Source: Phytophthora quininea (lineage: Eukaryota; Oomycota; Peronosporomycetes; Peronosporales; Peronosporaceae). Taken from it: DNA of 64,000 nucleotides. Below the pieces are notes generated by a model. It searched no databases and was not told the origin of the DNA. It was given only the letters and a program-made list of their open reading frames with translations. Where the stretch lies: positions 27,676 through 91,675 of the forward strand of contig JAAVTG010000214.1 of assembly GCA_011947345.1 (NCBI GenBank). Direction: 5' to 3'. The position numbers and the translations under genes are program-made. This document shows, piece by piece, positions 9,144-21,055 of this stretch (positions within the stretch are counted from its first letter, which is position 1; the number at the start of each line of letters is the position of its first letter).

Positions 9144-10290
9144 CCCACCAGAATGCTTTGTTGGAGCATATCCAACAGCGTGTCGCTGCTGCAGCGCCCC
9201 TCAGCGGGCGAAGCCGCTCTCGGTGAGCGTGAAGCCCTTCTCGGGGAAGGAGGGGAGAACCTCCTGTTGTGGACCCGGGAGGTCGAGATGGCCATGGGCT
9301 CGGCCATGCTCCAAATGGAGAACCAGCGCGTAGCGCTTGTGATCTCTAAGATCGAAGGGCGAGCGAGAGAATGGGCCTTGACGTCGGGGACGTCTGTCGA
9401 AGTGGCCTTCCCAACCGGGAAGGAGCTGAAGGAGAAGCTCCTGCAGGTGTTCTCACCGCCTAGCCAGGCGTACCGCGTGAGGTCACGCTTCCTTGCCACC
9501 CGCCAGGGTAAGAAACTATGTCCAAGAGCTACGAACGCTCATTGCAGGCATGGCTGCCGACCCTCTACCCGAGGTGGTCACCGTGACCGTCTTCTTGAAA
9601 GGGCTCCCAGCTGAAGTGGCTCGCACGGATGCATTCCGTCAGAGTCCGGCCGACTTTGAGAAGGCCGTCAGTGTGGCACTTAATGCCGAGTTCAACTTTA
9701 AGTTGTCTCGAGTCGGTACCAACATCAGCTCTACCGGATCGAGTGATCCTGAGCCCATGGACCTCGGCTATGCTGAGGATGAAGCCGAGGAGCTCAGAGC
9801 TGCTGAGCAGCGAGCAGGCATCCGGCGATGCTCTATGTGTGTGGGAGCACCCGCCACTTGAGGCCGACATGTCCTCTGCGCAGGCAGCGCTCCGGCCAGC
9901 TCGGCGGTACCCTGCCGAGAGCCAAACAGGCTTGGCGCAGGGAAACGCCGGCTCCCAGTAGACGTGGGGCGGCCTACTGGGGAAGAACGGAGTTCTGTAG
10001 TGCCTGTGGGAAGTGAGAGGCAGCAAGGCTCAGCCTCGAAGAGCTCCGTGCTCTATAACACGGAACGTGTATGCAAGCCGGGCTTGCTGGTCGTCCTGGT
10101 CGAGAACGCCTCAAGGCGCAAGCTTGTTAAGCGCGTCCTGCTGACTAGGAGTCAGGTATGCGAACGCTGCCTGCTCCATTCTCACAGAGGGTCAGTCGAC
10201 GACTCAGGAGTCGGATTGACTACAAGTGATACCAGGTGCAGCGAGGCTGCGTAGCAGTGCACGTGCACAGAGGAAGACGTAGGACTCCCC
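9144..10290 (+). pseudogene. Truncated gag of a second Gypsy family
   Basis: From 9144 the plus strand reads as a retrotransposon Gag of a different family, with ENLLLWTREVEMAMGSAMLQ and KELKEKLLQVFSPP as core motifs. A frameshift near 9500 moves to the segment ending at 9861 (PMDLGYAEDEAEE, then Cys-rich remains of a zinc knuckle near 9829-9900). Weaker coding-like sequence continues to about 10290 with stops. No protease, RT or integrase follows, so only the 5' coding end remains. It abuts the opposite-strand Gag of the first Gypsy at about 9140. Confidence 0.7.
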
Positions 10291-10581
10291 GAGTCTGTCT
10301 CTTTGGGCGTCCTGCCTTCGGTTCTATACAAGAACCAAGTACAGTCCCGTAAGTAGGACTCGCAGAGTCAGTGTCCCCTAAAGCAAGGACAACACAATTA
10401 ACTGCAAAAATAGAACTGAATGGAATTGTTTATCTGACCCTGGTGTAAATATATAGACTAAACTATATAGCATAGTTAATCTAAGAGATATGTAAATGAG
10501 TGGTGGAGAGCCGGATGGCTACAGAGTTGAAACTTTACGCACGGTTAAGAGTTTCGTGTAACCCCCAAAGTCAACTCACAG
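10291..10581. other. AT-rich non-coding stretch after the gag fragment
   Basis: No gene is supported. The sequence becomes AT-rich with TATA-like steps at 10440-10500. At 10556 it reads TGTAACCCCCAAAGTC, which could be the start of a degraded Gypsy LTR, but no second copy exists in the window to test this. Confidence 0.3.
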
Positions 10582-11150
10582 TTATGATTTTTGTGTAATT
10601 CCGTTATAGATGTGAAGCGTTGACGGCTTGCCAGTGCAGGGACTTCGACACAGTCTTTCAATGACGGGAAGCAAAAGGGCAACAATCAAGTGGCGCGCAA
10701 GGTCTGAAAACGATAGGGTGGTAAAGTGGTGCTGTGTACTCCGTAATATTCTCTCGTTGGCTGCTTCCTCTTCGCTACTAGCGCTGGCAACTTCGGCACA
10801 GATACGTTCTTCGTCTTCATCAGCAGCTTGGCCTTCTTGAATAAACTGTAAGGTTATTTTTAAGACGCGAGTCATCTTGGTTTGTTCTCGCGTGGTCTGC
10901 TCCGTCGACACCTCGTCACACCTTGCACGCGCTTGGCTTTCACACAAGGTTAGACAGGAGGTCTAGTTCTCGCGTGGACTTTTAGCTCGGGTTGGTGTGC
11001 TTTCACCAGCGCTGGGCTAATTTGGGGCAAGACTGGTATTAGTAACCCTGACTTTGTGGCCGCTAAGTATCTCTGGTGTCGTTTCCGCATCAGCGCTCGG
11101 TACTCATCGGCGAGTTTGCGTCGTCTTGCATCTGCTTCTAGAGCTGTCAA
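10582..11150 (-). CDS. Two adjacent short unrecognised ORFs
   Basis: Two minus-strand frames of 66 residues (10950-11150, Arg/Lys-rich, helical-looking) and 121 residues (10582-10947, acidic middle segment EDEERICAEVASASSEEEAA) follow each other with almost no gap. They could be exons or frameshifted pieces of one small gene. I recognise no domain. They sit just before the hAT gene on the opposite strand. Coding status is uncertain. Confidence 0.25.
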
Positions 11151-11279
11151 CTGGGACTGGGGAACCCGTCGTTCTACCTGCGCTCAACGGACTGTGCTAA
11201 TACAAAACTGGCAGAATTTGTATTCAAAGATTTAACTGGCACAAAGAAACTCACTTGAGTGACATTGTTGGCCCGTTTA

Positions 11280-12073
11280 ATGACAGAGATCGTATCCAAG
11301 AAAATCGCAACGCAGGCGGCTTCGTGGAGAGATGACATAGACGACTCAGCACCTGATGCACATGACCCCGACGGTCCAGGCCCCGTTCCACTTTACTACA
11401 AAATGAAGCCCCAACACAACCCAGAGTTTTGGCAGTTTATCAACCTTGTCGCGAAGTATAAATATCACGGCGTTCCCCACCAGAAACTGCGAACGAAACA
11501 TGCGGTATACTCATGGTGCTCAGTATGCAAAAAAGAAGTATTTACTGCACGAAGGGTGAGATCAGTGATGTCAGTAAGCATATGATGTCGAAGCACGCCC
11601 GGAAACTGGGGAGATTTCTTGATACAATGCGCGAGGCGCATCAAAGTGCAGCCCAGCGCTCGCTCAATCCTGATTTTGTCTGGTGTGCCGAGCCACCGAG
11701 AGAAAAAAGACGAAGACGAACATCTCAAGAGATCAGCAGACTCATGCAAACCGACTACTAGCAAAATGGACTGCTACGAGCTTGCGCCCAATCGCGATCG
11801 TTGAAGACCAGGGCTTCCAAGACTACGTGAGCTATGTAATGGGAGATGTTGGTGGCTGGGAACTCAAAACCCCGTCGCGAACCGAAGTGCGCGGGGATAT
11901 TATGGAGTTGGCAGATGGGCTTCGCAACAAGCTGAAAGACCGCCTAGCACACGAATGCCGTTATTACTCATTAACGATGGATATCTGGACAGATCACGCT
12001 CAGCGGAGTTACATGGGTGTTACGATACACTACGTTGACGACGACTTTTATGCTGCCAGCTGCACGTTAGAAG
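11280..12073 (+). pseudogene. hAT transposase, 5' half, with BED-type zinc finger
   Basis: From the ATG at 11280 the frame gives an N-terminal region and then a BED-like finger: CSVC near 11518 and, after a frameshift, VSKHMMSKH near 11570-11600. A second shift near 11755 leads to LLAKWTATSLRPIAIVED and then YSLTMDIWTDHAQRSYMGVT, the first-aspartate region of the hAT RNase H-like catalytic core. The gene stops abruptly at CTLE, where the Copia dimer is inserted. Coding resumes in the same frame at 21449 after removing the insertion and one AGAAG copy. hAT transposases cut and paste DNA elements. This copy is split and shifted, so inactive. The 5' half occurs once in the window while the 3' half occurs four times. 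Confidence 0.85.
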
Positions 12074-12461
12074 AAAAGGAAGAGCACTTGAGCAGTAGTT
12101 GGCAAAATGCAAAGTGATTCGATTCAGGTCCTTAGTTCGCAACCGCGTGCTACTTCTAAGCCTGCTACTGGGTATCCTTTACTGGATACACCCTACTGGA
12201 TTCTCTACTGGATACACAGTTACCTTACCCAATCAGAGAACGCCACGTCGATGCCCATCCTGTACCTACAATCTTGCACCCACAATAGGTACCCACAATC
12301 CTGTACCCACAATCATGGCGTAATCACTGTGACGTAAACACCGTCCATAATCACAGGAATGATTGCGGTACCACACAGTGAAGGTCACGCCGACCTCACT
12401 GATGACGCGTCCACGTCACACGGTCGCTTGGCGAGGCGTCGTCACATCACTCTTGACAACA
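12074..12461 (-). repeat. Copia LTR, 3'-most of dimer 1
   Basis: 388 bp. It carries a private T at 12154 and A at 12347 (plus strand). It holds two short tandem arrays at 12166-12219 and 12261-12316, a CRE-like dyad at 12403-12418, and the pol stop codon at 12416-12418. Confidence 0.95.
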
Positions 12462-15400
12462 CTCCCACTCGACTCGTCAGCGACCACGATGCCCAACTTG
12501 GTCCTGAGCGCGTCGAACTGCGGCGCCGCGATTGGCTTCGTCATGGTGTCCGCCAGCATGTCGAGTGTCGAAACATACTGCAACACCACTTGACCGTCCT
12601 CGACCTTCTCGCGCACAAAGTGGTAGCGGATGTCGATGTGCTTGGTGCGCTTGTGGAACTCGGGGTTCTTGGCCAACGCGATGGAGCCTTGGTTGTCCTC
12701 GTAGATCTTCACCGCTTCATCGCTTGCCATCTCGCCCAGCTCGCACAGAAACACCTTGAGCCACACCGCCTCCTGCGTTGCCTCCGACAGCGCCATGTAC
12801 TCGGCCTCCGTCGACGAGAGCGCCACCGTGCGCTGCTTCTTGCTCCGCCAGCTGATGCATCCGCCGTTCATCATGAACGCGTAGCCGCTCGTACTCCGTC
12901 GAGACTCGATGTCGCCGGCCCAGTCTGCATCCGAGTAGCCTTGCAGTCCGTCACCGCTGCTCGCTTGAAACACGAGGCCGTGCGTCTTCGTGCCTCGGAT
13001 GTAGCGGAAGACCCTCTTGAGCGCCTGCCAGTGTGTCGGACAGGGGTCCGCTGCGAACTGGCTCAGCACTCCCACTGCCGCTGCGAGGTCCGGACGAGTA
13101 CCAACCATGAGGTACATGAGGCAGCCCACGGCGTTCCGGTACGGAACATTCGCCATGGTCTCGCCGTGCTTGCAACCTCCTTCGCACATGGCCTTGGTCA
13201 GCTTCAGACCCGGATCCTGCGGCGTCTTCACAGGGTTGCTCTCATCCATCTTGAACTTCTCGAGGATGTCCTTCGCGAACTTGGTCTGCCGCACTGACAC
13301 CTTCCCAGTCGCCACATCTTGCTCGATCTCCATACCGAGGAAGTACTTGAGCTGGCCCATGTCAGTCATCTCGAAGCGGTCACTCAGCGCCTGCTTCGTG
13401 TCCTTCAGCATCCAGTCGCTGCTGCTCGCGAGGACCAGATCGTCCACGTACAGCGCCACGAACATCATGTCGTGACCGTCCCGCTTCAGGTAGATGCAGT
13501 GGTCGGACTCGCACTTCTTGAACCCGAGCTTCAGCATGAACTCGTCGATCGTCTTGTTCCACATCCGCGGCGACTGCTTCAGGCCGTACAGCGAACGCTT
13601 GAGCCTGCACACGTAGTCGGGTCGATCTCCGTCCACGTATCCGTCCGGCTGCGCCATGTAGATGTCCTCGTCCAGCAAGCCGTTGAGGAACGCGGTCTTC
13701 ACATCCATCTGATGCACCGTGAGCTTGTACTTGGCCGCCAGACTGAGCAGCACACGGATCGACGTGAACTTGGCCACCGGCGCGAACGTCTCGTCGTAGT
13801 CGATGCCGTACTTCTGCGAGAATCCCTTCGCCACCAGTCGCGCCTTGAACCGCTCGATCTCTCCAGACTGGTTCTCCTTCACGCGGAACACCCATCTGCA
13901 GCCGATCGCCTTGCGTCCCTTCGGCAATGGCACCAGGATCCACGTCTCGTTCTTGCGGAGCGACTCCACCTCCGAGTCGCACGCTTCCTTCCACTTGTCT
14001 GCGTCGCTGGATTCCATCGCCGACTTGAACGTCGTCGGCATCTCTCCCACTGAATCCACGACGTACGCAGCCTCGAAGTCTTCCTTCGCTTGAGCTGCGG
14101 CAGACATCTCGTCCAGCGGCTGCTGTCGACGCGGCACCGCATACCGCTTGGCGCTCGGGATCTCCACTGCTTCCTCGAGCGACTGTGTGCGCGGGTGTCG
14201 CTTGCTGCCGGGCTCAAAGTCTTGATTCCGCGCAGCTTCTTCTTCGTTCTCATCCGATCCGGACCGAGCCCCTCATCCGTGGTGTCTTCGTCATCATCTG
14301 TCGGAAGACCCACCACCATCTCCTTCGAAGCGTAGTCGCGTCTCCCACCGTCGAAGACGTCTTCCATGAACTGCGCGTCGCGGCTCACCAACACGCGACC
14401 ACTCTCGATCTCCTCGAACCGATACGCCTTCTCGTGCTCCGAGTACCCGAGGAAACGACAGCGCACCGACCGAGCGTCGAACTCCGATCGCTTCTCCTTC
14501 GGCACGTGCACGTACGCGTGGCACCCGAACACCTTGAGGTTCGCCAGCAAAGGCTTCTTGCCGGTCCAAACGTGGTGCGGCGACTTGTCGTGGCTGATGG
14601 CGCGCGTCGGACACCGGTTGCGGAGGAACGTGGCCGTCATCACCGCTTCTCCCCAGTATTCCTTCGACAACCCGGCGTGTTCCAGCATGCAACGCGCACA
14701 CTCCACCAGCGTCCGGTTCATCCGCTCCGCCACTCCGTTCAGCTGAGGCGTGTACGGCGGCGTGAACTTCTGCTCGATGCCGCGATCCGCACACAACTTG
14801 GCCATCGTACCCGAAGTGTACTCGCCGCCGTTGTCACTCCGGAGCGTCTTCACTCGCTTGCCGGTCTGCGTCTCAGCCAACGCGACGAACGCAGCGAACT
14901 TGGCAGCCACCTCCGACTTGTTCCGAAGCAGGTACACCACACAGAAGTGCGACTTGTCATCGATGAACGTGACGAAGTAGCGCTTGCCTCCGAACGTCGC
15001 CGTCTGCATCGGACCGCACACATCGCTGTGGACCACTTCCAGCACTTGCTTCGCACGGTTCGGCGACGACTTCATGAAGCTCACTCGCGTTTGCTTGCCG
15101 AGTGCGCATCCGTCGCACACCTCCCACTGCTTCACCGACGTCATGGGGATGCCAGTGCCGTAGCCCTTCTTCACGATGGCGTCGAGACCGCCATGGCCGA
15201 TGTGACCAAGTCGAAGGTGCCAGAGGTACGACGTGGTGTCCCCTTGGCGATCCTTCGAGCTTGCCGCATTGGCCTCGTCAGCAGGCGTCCTCGGTGTCAT
15301 GCAGAGTTTGAACAGTCCCTTTCCCTCACGAGCGCCGAGCTTCCACTTGACACCCTTCGTTTCCGCGAAGCACCCGTCGCTCTCGAAGGTCACTGGCCCA

Positions 15401-16560
15401 ACGTCCTTGGTGAAGCGGCCGACTGAGAACAGGTTGCGCGATAGCTTCGGGATGTGCCACACACCCGTGAGCACACCCTTCTTCATGCCGCGCGGAGTCT
15501 TCATCGACATCACGATGTCGCCGCTTCCCACTGCCTGCACCACACCGTCGTCCGCCAGATGCACGTCCACCGGAGAGATCTTCTTGTAGTTCTTCATGTA
15601 CTCCTTCGAGTACGTCATGTGCTGCGTCGCACCCGAGTCGACCAGCCACATGCCACTCGGCTTGGAGGCACCCGCGTCGCCACCAACCGAGAAGAGGAAG
15701 TCGCCAGAGTCGTCTTCACACTGCGCGACGTTCGCTCGTTGCGGCCTCTGCCGCTCCCCGTTCTCGCGGATCCGCACCGGACACTTGGCGATCCAATGTC
15801 CATGCTCGCCGCAGTAATGACAGGCGCTCGTCCTCTGCGCTTGCGCCTGCCGTCCCTTGCGCTTCCCGTTGTCGCTTGTCATGAACGCTTGACCTTGAGC
15901 GTGCGCGGTTCCGTCAGCACCGCCACCTTGTTCCTTGCGCTTCATGTCCTCGTGTAGGAGCCGAGACGTCACGAGCTCCCACGTCAGCGTGTCGGAACGC
16001 GATTCCAACGCCGTGATGAGGAACTGGTACGACTCGCTCAGACTGGCAAGAAGCGTGATCACCAAGTCGTCCTCGCTGACTGCAGCGCCGACCGCGTCGA
16101 GCTGCTCCGCCAGCGTCTTGAGCTTGTTGATGTGCTCCAGCACATCATCACCTTCGTCCATCGTCGTAGTGAAGAACCGTCGACGAAGAAAGAGCTTGTT
16201 CGCCAGGCTCTTCTTCTCGAAGTGTCCTTCCAGTCTTGACCATGCATCATGCGCGTCCTTCGCCGACCGCACCAGCGGCAGCTGCGAGTCCTCCATCGCG
16301 AGACAGACGATCGCCAGCGCCTTGCGCGACTTCTTGCGAAACATCGCTTGATCCGCCGCGGTCTGGCACTGCTCGAGCTTCACTTCCCCACTCGTCACTT
16401 CCCACAGTTCGCGCTCCTCGAGCACCATCTGCATCTTGAACTTCCATGTGTGGAAGTTGGTTCCGTCGAACTTGTTGATGCGGGCGGTCGCGGTCGGGGC
16501 GGCGTCCATGGCGAAGGCGTAGTCGGGGTCTTGGTCAGGGAAGACGGGGCTTGGGCTCAT
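12416..16560 (-). CDS. Copia Gag-Pol, dimer 1 left body
   Basis: Starts at the ATG at 16560 inside the primer-binding site. Residue numbering is from that Met. A gag region with a DUF4219/UBN2-like N-terminus (FDGTNFHTWKFKMQMVLEER) is followed by a CCHC knuckle at 247-260, protease DSGAT at 309-313, and an integrase zinc region (His 448 and 453, Cys 482 and 485). The integrase triad is Asp 513, Asp 576, Glu 612. A C4 run (plus strand 14269-14272) shifts the frame before the reverse transcriptase (MDVKTAFLNG, catalytic YVDD) and RNase H (YSDADWAGD, SSTEAEYM, EDNQGSIAL). Five Gs would be needed for continuity, so this copy is either frameshifted or uses -1 frameshifting. The stop lies 46 nt inside the LTR. 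Confidence 0.9.
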
Positions 16561-16564
16561 AACC
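16553..16564 (-). promoter_or_regulatory. Copia primer-binding site containing the gag-pol start codon
   Basis: GGTTATGAGCCC directly follows the 5' LTR and is complementary to the anticodon-loop region of initiator tRNA-Met, as in copia-type half-tRNA priming. Its ATG is the only in-frame ATG before Gag. Confidence 0.8.
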
Positions 16565-16952
16565 AAAAGGAAGAGCACTTGAGCAGTAGTTGGCAAAATG
16601 CAAAGTGATTCGATTCAGGTCCTTAGTTCGCAACCGCGTGCTACCTCTAAGCCTGCTACTGGGTATCCTTTACTGGATACACCCTACTGGATTCTCTACT
16701 GGATACACAGTTACCTTACCCAATCAGAGAACGCCACGTCGATGCCCATCCTGTACCTACAATCTTGCACCCACAATAGGTACCCACAATCCTGTACCCA
16801 CAATCATGGCGTAATCACTGTGACGTAAACACCGTCCGTAATCACAGGAATGATTGCGGTACCACACAGTGAAGGTCACGCCGACCTCACTGATGACGCG
16901 TCCACGTCACACGGTCGCTTGGCGAGGCGTCGTCACATCACTCTTGACAACA
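16565..16952 (-). repeat. Copia LTR, middle of dimer 1
   Basis: 388 bp. It has G at 16838 where both outer LTRs of this dimer have A. It acts as 5' LTR of the left body and 3' LTR of the right body. No target duplication adjoins it. Confidence 0.95.
16595..16608 (-). promoter_or_regulatory. Oomycete initiator-like core promoter in LTR
   Basis: TCACTTTGCATTTT on the element strand is close to the oomycete initiator consensus. It lies about 30 nt before the LTR end and would give a leader of under 50 nt before the ATG in the primer-binding site. Confidence 0.6.
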
Positions 16953-19900
16953 CTCCCACTCGACTCGTCAGCGACCACGATGCCCAACTTGGTCCTGAGC
17001 GCGTCGAACTGCGGCGCCGCGATTGGCTTCGTCATGATGTCCGCCAGCATGTCGAGTGTCGAAACATACTGCAACACCACTTGACCGTCCTCGACCTTCT
17101 CGCGCACAAAGTGGTAGCGGATGTCGATGTGCTTGGTGCGCTTGTGGAACTCGGGGTTCTTGGCCAACGCGATGGAGCCTTGGTTGTCCTCGTAGATCTT
17201 CACCGCTTCATCGCTTGCCATCTCGCCCAGCTCGCACAGAAACACCTTGAGCCACACCGCCTCCTGCGTTGCCTCCGACAGCGCCATGTACTCGGCCTCC
17301 GTCGACGAGAGCGCCACCGTGCGCTGCTTCTTGCTCCGCCAGCTGATGCATCCGCCGTTCATCATGAACGCGTAGCCGCTCGTACTCCGTCGAGACTCGA
17401 TGTCGCCGGCCCAGTCTGCATCCGAGTAGCCTTGCAGTCCGTCACCGCTGCTCGCTTGAAACACGAGGCCGTGCGTCTTCGTGCCTCGGATGTAGCGGAA
17501 GACCCTCTTGAGCGCCTGCCAGTGTGTCGGACAGGGGTCCGCTGCGAACTGGCTCAGCACTCCCACTGCCGCTGCGAGGTCCGGACGAGTACCAACCATG
17601 AGGTACATGAGGCAGCCCACGGCGTTCCGGTACGGAACATTCGCCATGGTCTCGCCGTGCTTGCAACCTCCTTCGCACATGGCCTTGGTCAGCTTCAGAC
17701 CCGGATCCTGCGGCGTCTTCACAGGGTTGCTCTCATCCATCTTGAACTTCTCGAGGATGTCCTTCGCGAACTTGGTCTGCCGCACTGACACCTTCCCAGT
17801 CGCCACATCTTGCTCGATCTCCATACCGAGGAAGTACTTGAGCTGGCCCATGTCAGTCATCTCGAAGCGGTCACTCAGCGCCTGCTTCGTGTCCTTCAGC
17901 ATCCAGTCGCTGCTGCTCGCGAGGACCAGATCGTCCACGTACAGCGCCACGAACATCATGTCGTGACCGTCCCGCTTCAGGTAGATGCAGTGGTCGGACT
18001 CGCACTTCTTGAACCCGAGCTTCAGCATGAACTCGTCGATCGTCTTGTTCCACATCCGCGGCGACTGCTTCAGGCCGTACAGCGAACGCTTGAGCCTGCA
18101 CACGTAGTCGGGTCGATCTCCGTCCACGTATCCGTCCGGCTGCGCCATGTAGATGTCCTCGTCCAGCAAGCCGTTGAGGAACGCGGTCTTCACATCCATC
18201 TGATGCACCGTGAGCTTGTACTTGGCCGCCAGACTGAGCAGCACACGGATCGACGTGAACTTGGCCACCGGCGCGAACGTCTCGTCGTAGTCGATGCCGT
18301 ACTTCTGCGAGAATCCCTTCGCCACCAGTCGCGCCTTGAACCGCTCGATCTCTCCAGACTGGTTCTCCTTCACGCGGAACACCCATCTGCAGCCGATCGC
18401 CTTGCGTCCCTTCGGCAATGGCACCAGGATCCACGTCTCGTTCTTGCGGAGCGACTCCACCTCCGAGTCGCACGCTTCCTTCCACTTGTCTGCGTCGCTG
18501 GATTCCATCGCCGACTTGAACGTCGTCGGCATCTCTCCCACTGAATCCACGACGTACGCAGCCTCGAAGTCTTCCTTCGCTTGAGCTGCGGCAGACATCT
18601 CGTCCAGCGGCTGCTGTCGACGCGGCACCGCATACCGCTTGGCGCTCGGGATCTCCACTGCTTCCTCGAGCGACTGTGTGCGCGGGTGTCGCTTGCTGCC
18701 GGGCTCAAAGTCTTGATTCCGCGCAGCTTCTTCTTCGTTCTCATCCGATCCGGACCGAGCCCCTCATCCGTGGTGTCTTCGTCATCATCTGTCGGAAGAC
18801 CCACCACCATCTCCTTCGAAGCGTAGTCGCGTCTCCCACCGTCGAAGACGTCTTCCATGAACTGCGCGTCGCGGCTCACCAACACGCGACCACTCTCGAT
18901 CTCCTCGAACCGATACGCCTTCTCGTGCTCCGAGTACCCGAGGAAACGACAGCGCACCGACCGAGCGTCGAACTTCGATCGCTTCTCCTTCGGCACGTGC
19001 ACGTACGCGTGGCACCCGAACACCTTGAGGTTCGCCAGCAAAGGCTTCTTGCCGGTCCAAACGTGGTGCGGCGACTTGTCGTGGCTGATGGCGCGCGTCG
19101 GACACCGGTTGCGGAGGAACGTGGCCGTCATCACCGCTTCTCCCCAGTATTCCTTCGACAACCCGGCGTGTTCCAGCATGCAACGCGCACACTCCACCAG
19201 CGTCCGGTTCATCCGCTCCGCCACTCCGTTCAGCTGAGGCGTGTACGGCGGCGTGAACTTCTGCTCGATGCCGCGATCCGCACACAACTTGGCCATCGTA
19301 CCCGAAGTGTACTCGCCGCCGTTGTCACTCCGGAGCGTCTTCACTCGCTTGCCGGTCTGCGTCTCAGCCAACGCGACGAACGCAGCGAACTTGGCAGCCA
19401 CCTCCGACTTGTTCCGAAGCAGGTACACCACACAGAAGTGCGACTTGTCATCGATGAACGTGACGAAGTAGCGCTTGCCTCCGAACGTCGCCGTCTGCAT
19501 CGGACCGCACACATCGCTGTGGACCACTTCCAGCACTTGCTTCGCACGGTTCGGCGACGACTTCATGAAGCTCACTCGCGTTTGCTTGCCGAGTGCGCAT
19601 CCGTCGCACACCTCCCACTGCTTCACCGACGTCATGGGGATGCCAGTGCCGTAGCCCTTCTTCACGATGGCGTCGAGACCGCCATGGCCGATGTGACCAA
19701 GTCGAAGGTGCCAGAGGTACGACGTGGTGTCCCCTTGGCGATCCTTCGAGCTTGCCGCATTGGCCTCGTCAGCAGGCGTCCTCGGTGTCATGCAGAGTTT
19801 GAACAGTCCCTTTCCCTCACGAGCGCCGAGCTTCCACTTGACACCCTTCGTTTCCGCGAAGCACCCGTCGCTCTCGAAGGTCACTGGCCCAACGTCCTTG

Positions 19901-21051
19901 GTGAAGCGGCCGACTGAGAACAGGTTGCGCGATAGCTTCGGGATGTGCCACACACCCGTGAGCACACCCTTCTTCATGCCGCGCGGAGTCTTCATCGACA
20001 TCACGATGTCGCCGCTTCCCACTGCCTGCACCACACCGTCGTCCGCCAGATGCACGTCCACCGGAGAGATCTTCTTGTAGTTCTTCATGTACTCCTTCGA
20101 GTACGTCATGTGCTGCGTCGCACCCGAGTCGACCAGCCACATGCCACTCGGCTTGGAGGCACCCGCGTCGCCACCAACCGAGAAGAGGAAGTCGCCAGAG
20201 TCGTCTTCACACTGCGCGACGTTCGCTCGTTGCGGCCTCTGCCGCTCCCCGTTCTCGCGGATCCGCACCGGACACTTGGCGATCCAATGTCCATGCTCGC
20301 CGCAGTAATGACAGGCGCTCGTCCTCTGCGCTTGCGCCTGCCGTCCCTTGCGCTTCCCGTTGTCGCTTGTCATGAACGCTTGACCTTGAGCGTGCGCGGT
20401 TCCGTCAGCACCGCCACCTTGTTCCTTGCGCTTCATGTCCTCGTGTAGGAGCCGAGACGTCACGAGCTCCCACGTCAGCGTGTCGGAACGCGATTCCAAC
20501 GCCGTGATGAGGAACTGGTACGACTCGCTCAGACTGGCAAGAAGCGTGATCACCAAGTCGTCCTCGCTGACTGCAGCGCCGACCGCGTCGAGCTGCTCCG
20601 CCAGCGTCTTGAGCTTGTTGATGTGCTCCAGCACATCATCACCTTCGTCCATCGTCGTAGTGAAGAACCGTCGACGAAGAAAGAGCTTGTTCGCCAGGCT
20701 CTTCTTCTCGAAGTGTCCTTCCAGTCTTGACCATGCATCATGCGCGTCCTTCGCCGACCGCACCAGCGGCAGCTGCGAGTCCTCCATCGCGAGACAGACG
20801 ATCGCCAGCGCCTTGCGCGACTTCTTGCGAAACATCGCTTGATCCGCCGCGGTCTGGCACTGCTCGAGCTTCACTTCCCCACTCGTCACTTCCCACAGTT
20901 CGCGCTCCTCGAGCACCATCTGCATCTTGAACTTCCATGTGTGGAAGTTGGTTCCGTCGAACTTGTTGATGCGGGCGGTCGCGGTCGGGGCGGCGTCCAT
21001 GGCGAAGGCGTAGTCGGGGTCTTGGTCAGGGAAGACGGGGCTTGGGCTCAT
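16907..21051 (-). CDS. Copia Gag-Pol, dimer 1 right body
   Basis: Same domain order and catalytic residues as the left body. It starts at the ATG at 21051 in the primer-binding site and stops at 16907-16909 inside the middle LTR. The integrase-RT boundary again has four Gs (plus-strand C run 18760-18763) where five would keep one frame. Its sequence matches the other copies in the window at the two positions where the left body differs, so it is closer to the family consensus. Apart from that boundary the two frames (gag-integrase and RT-RNase H) are fully open. Confidence 0.9.
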
Positions 21052-21055
21052 AACC
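21044..21055 (-). promoter_or_regulatory. Copia primer-binding site with start codon
   Basis: GGTTATGAGCCC immediately downstream of the 5' LTR of the right body. The ATG at 21051-21049 starts Gag. Confidence 0.8.

Noticed and set aside
9144..9180. GGTGGGGGCG on the minus strand near 9145 as the Gypsy primer-binding site
   Set aside because: It starts TGG but no tRNA 3' end I can name matches it, the gag frame reads through it, and no LTR lies beyond.
10500..10560. GTGGAGAGCCGGATG followed by a GAAA and ACGGTT, resembling group II intron domain V
   Set aside because: The 3' strand does not pair as domain V requires, no intron-encoded protein or other domains are nearby, and the context is decayed retrotransposon.
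12166..12316. Short regularly spaced repeats in the LTR as a possible CRISPR-like array
   Set aside because: Units are 12-14 bp, directly adjacent and imperfect, without spacers. They are promoter-type minisatellites in a eukaryotic LTR.
12359..15426. Long open frames opposite the Copia bodies (312, 244 and 413 residues, His/Arg/Leu-rich), repeated at every Copia copy
   Set aside because: They are antisense to gag-pol, have biased composition expected from GC-rich codon third positions, and track the sense gene exactly. They are shadows.
16561..16596. Starting Copia Gag 12 codons earlier at a TTG inside the LTR
   Set aside because: A eukaryotic mRNA would use the ATG at 16560, and the initiator motif places the transcript start so that the TTG lies at the extreme 5' end.
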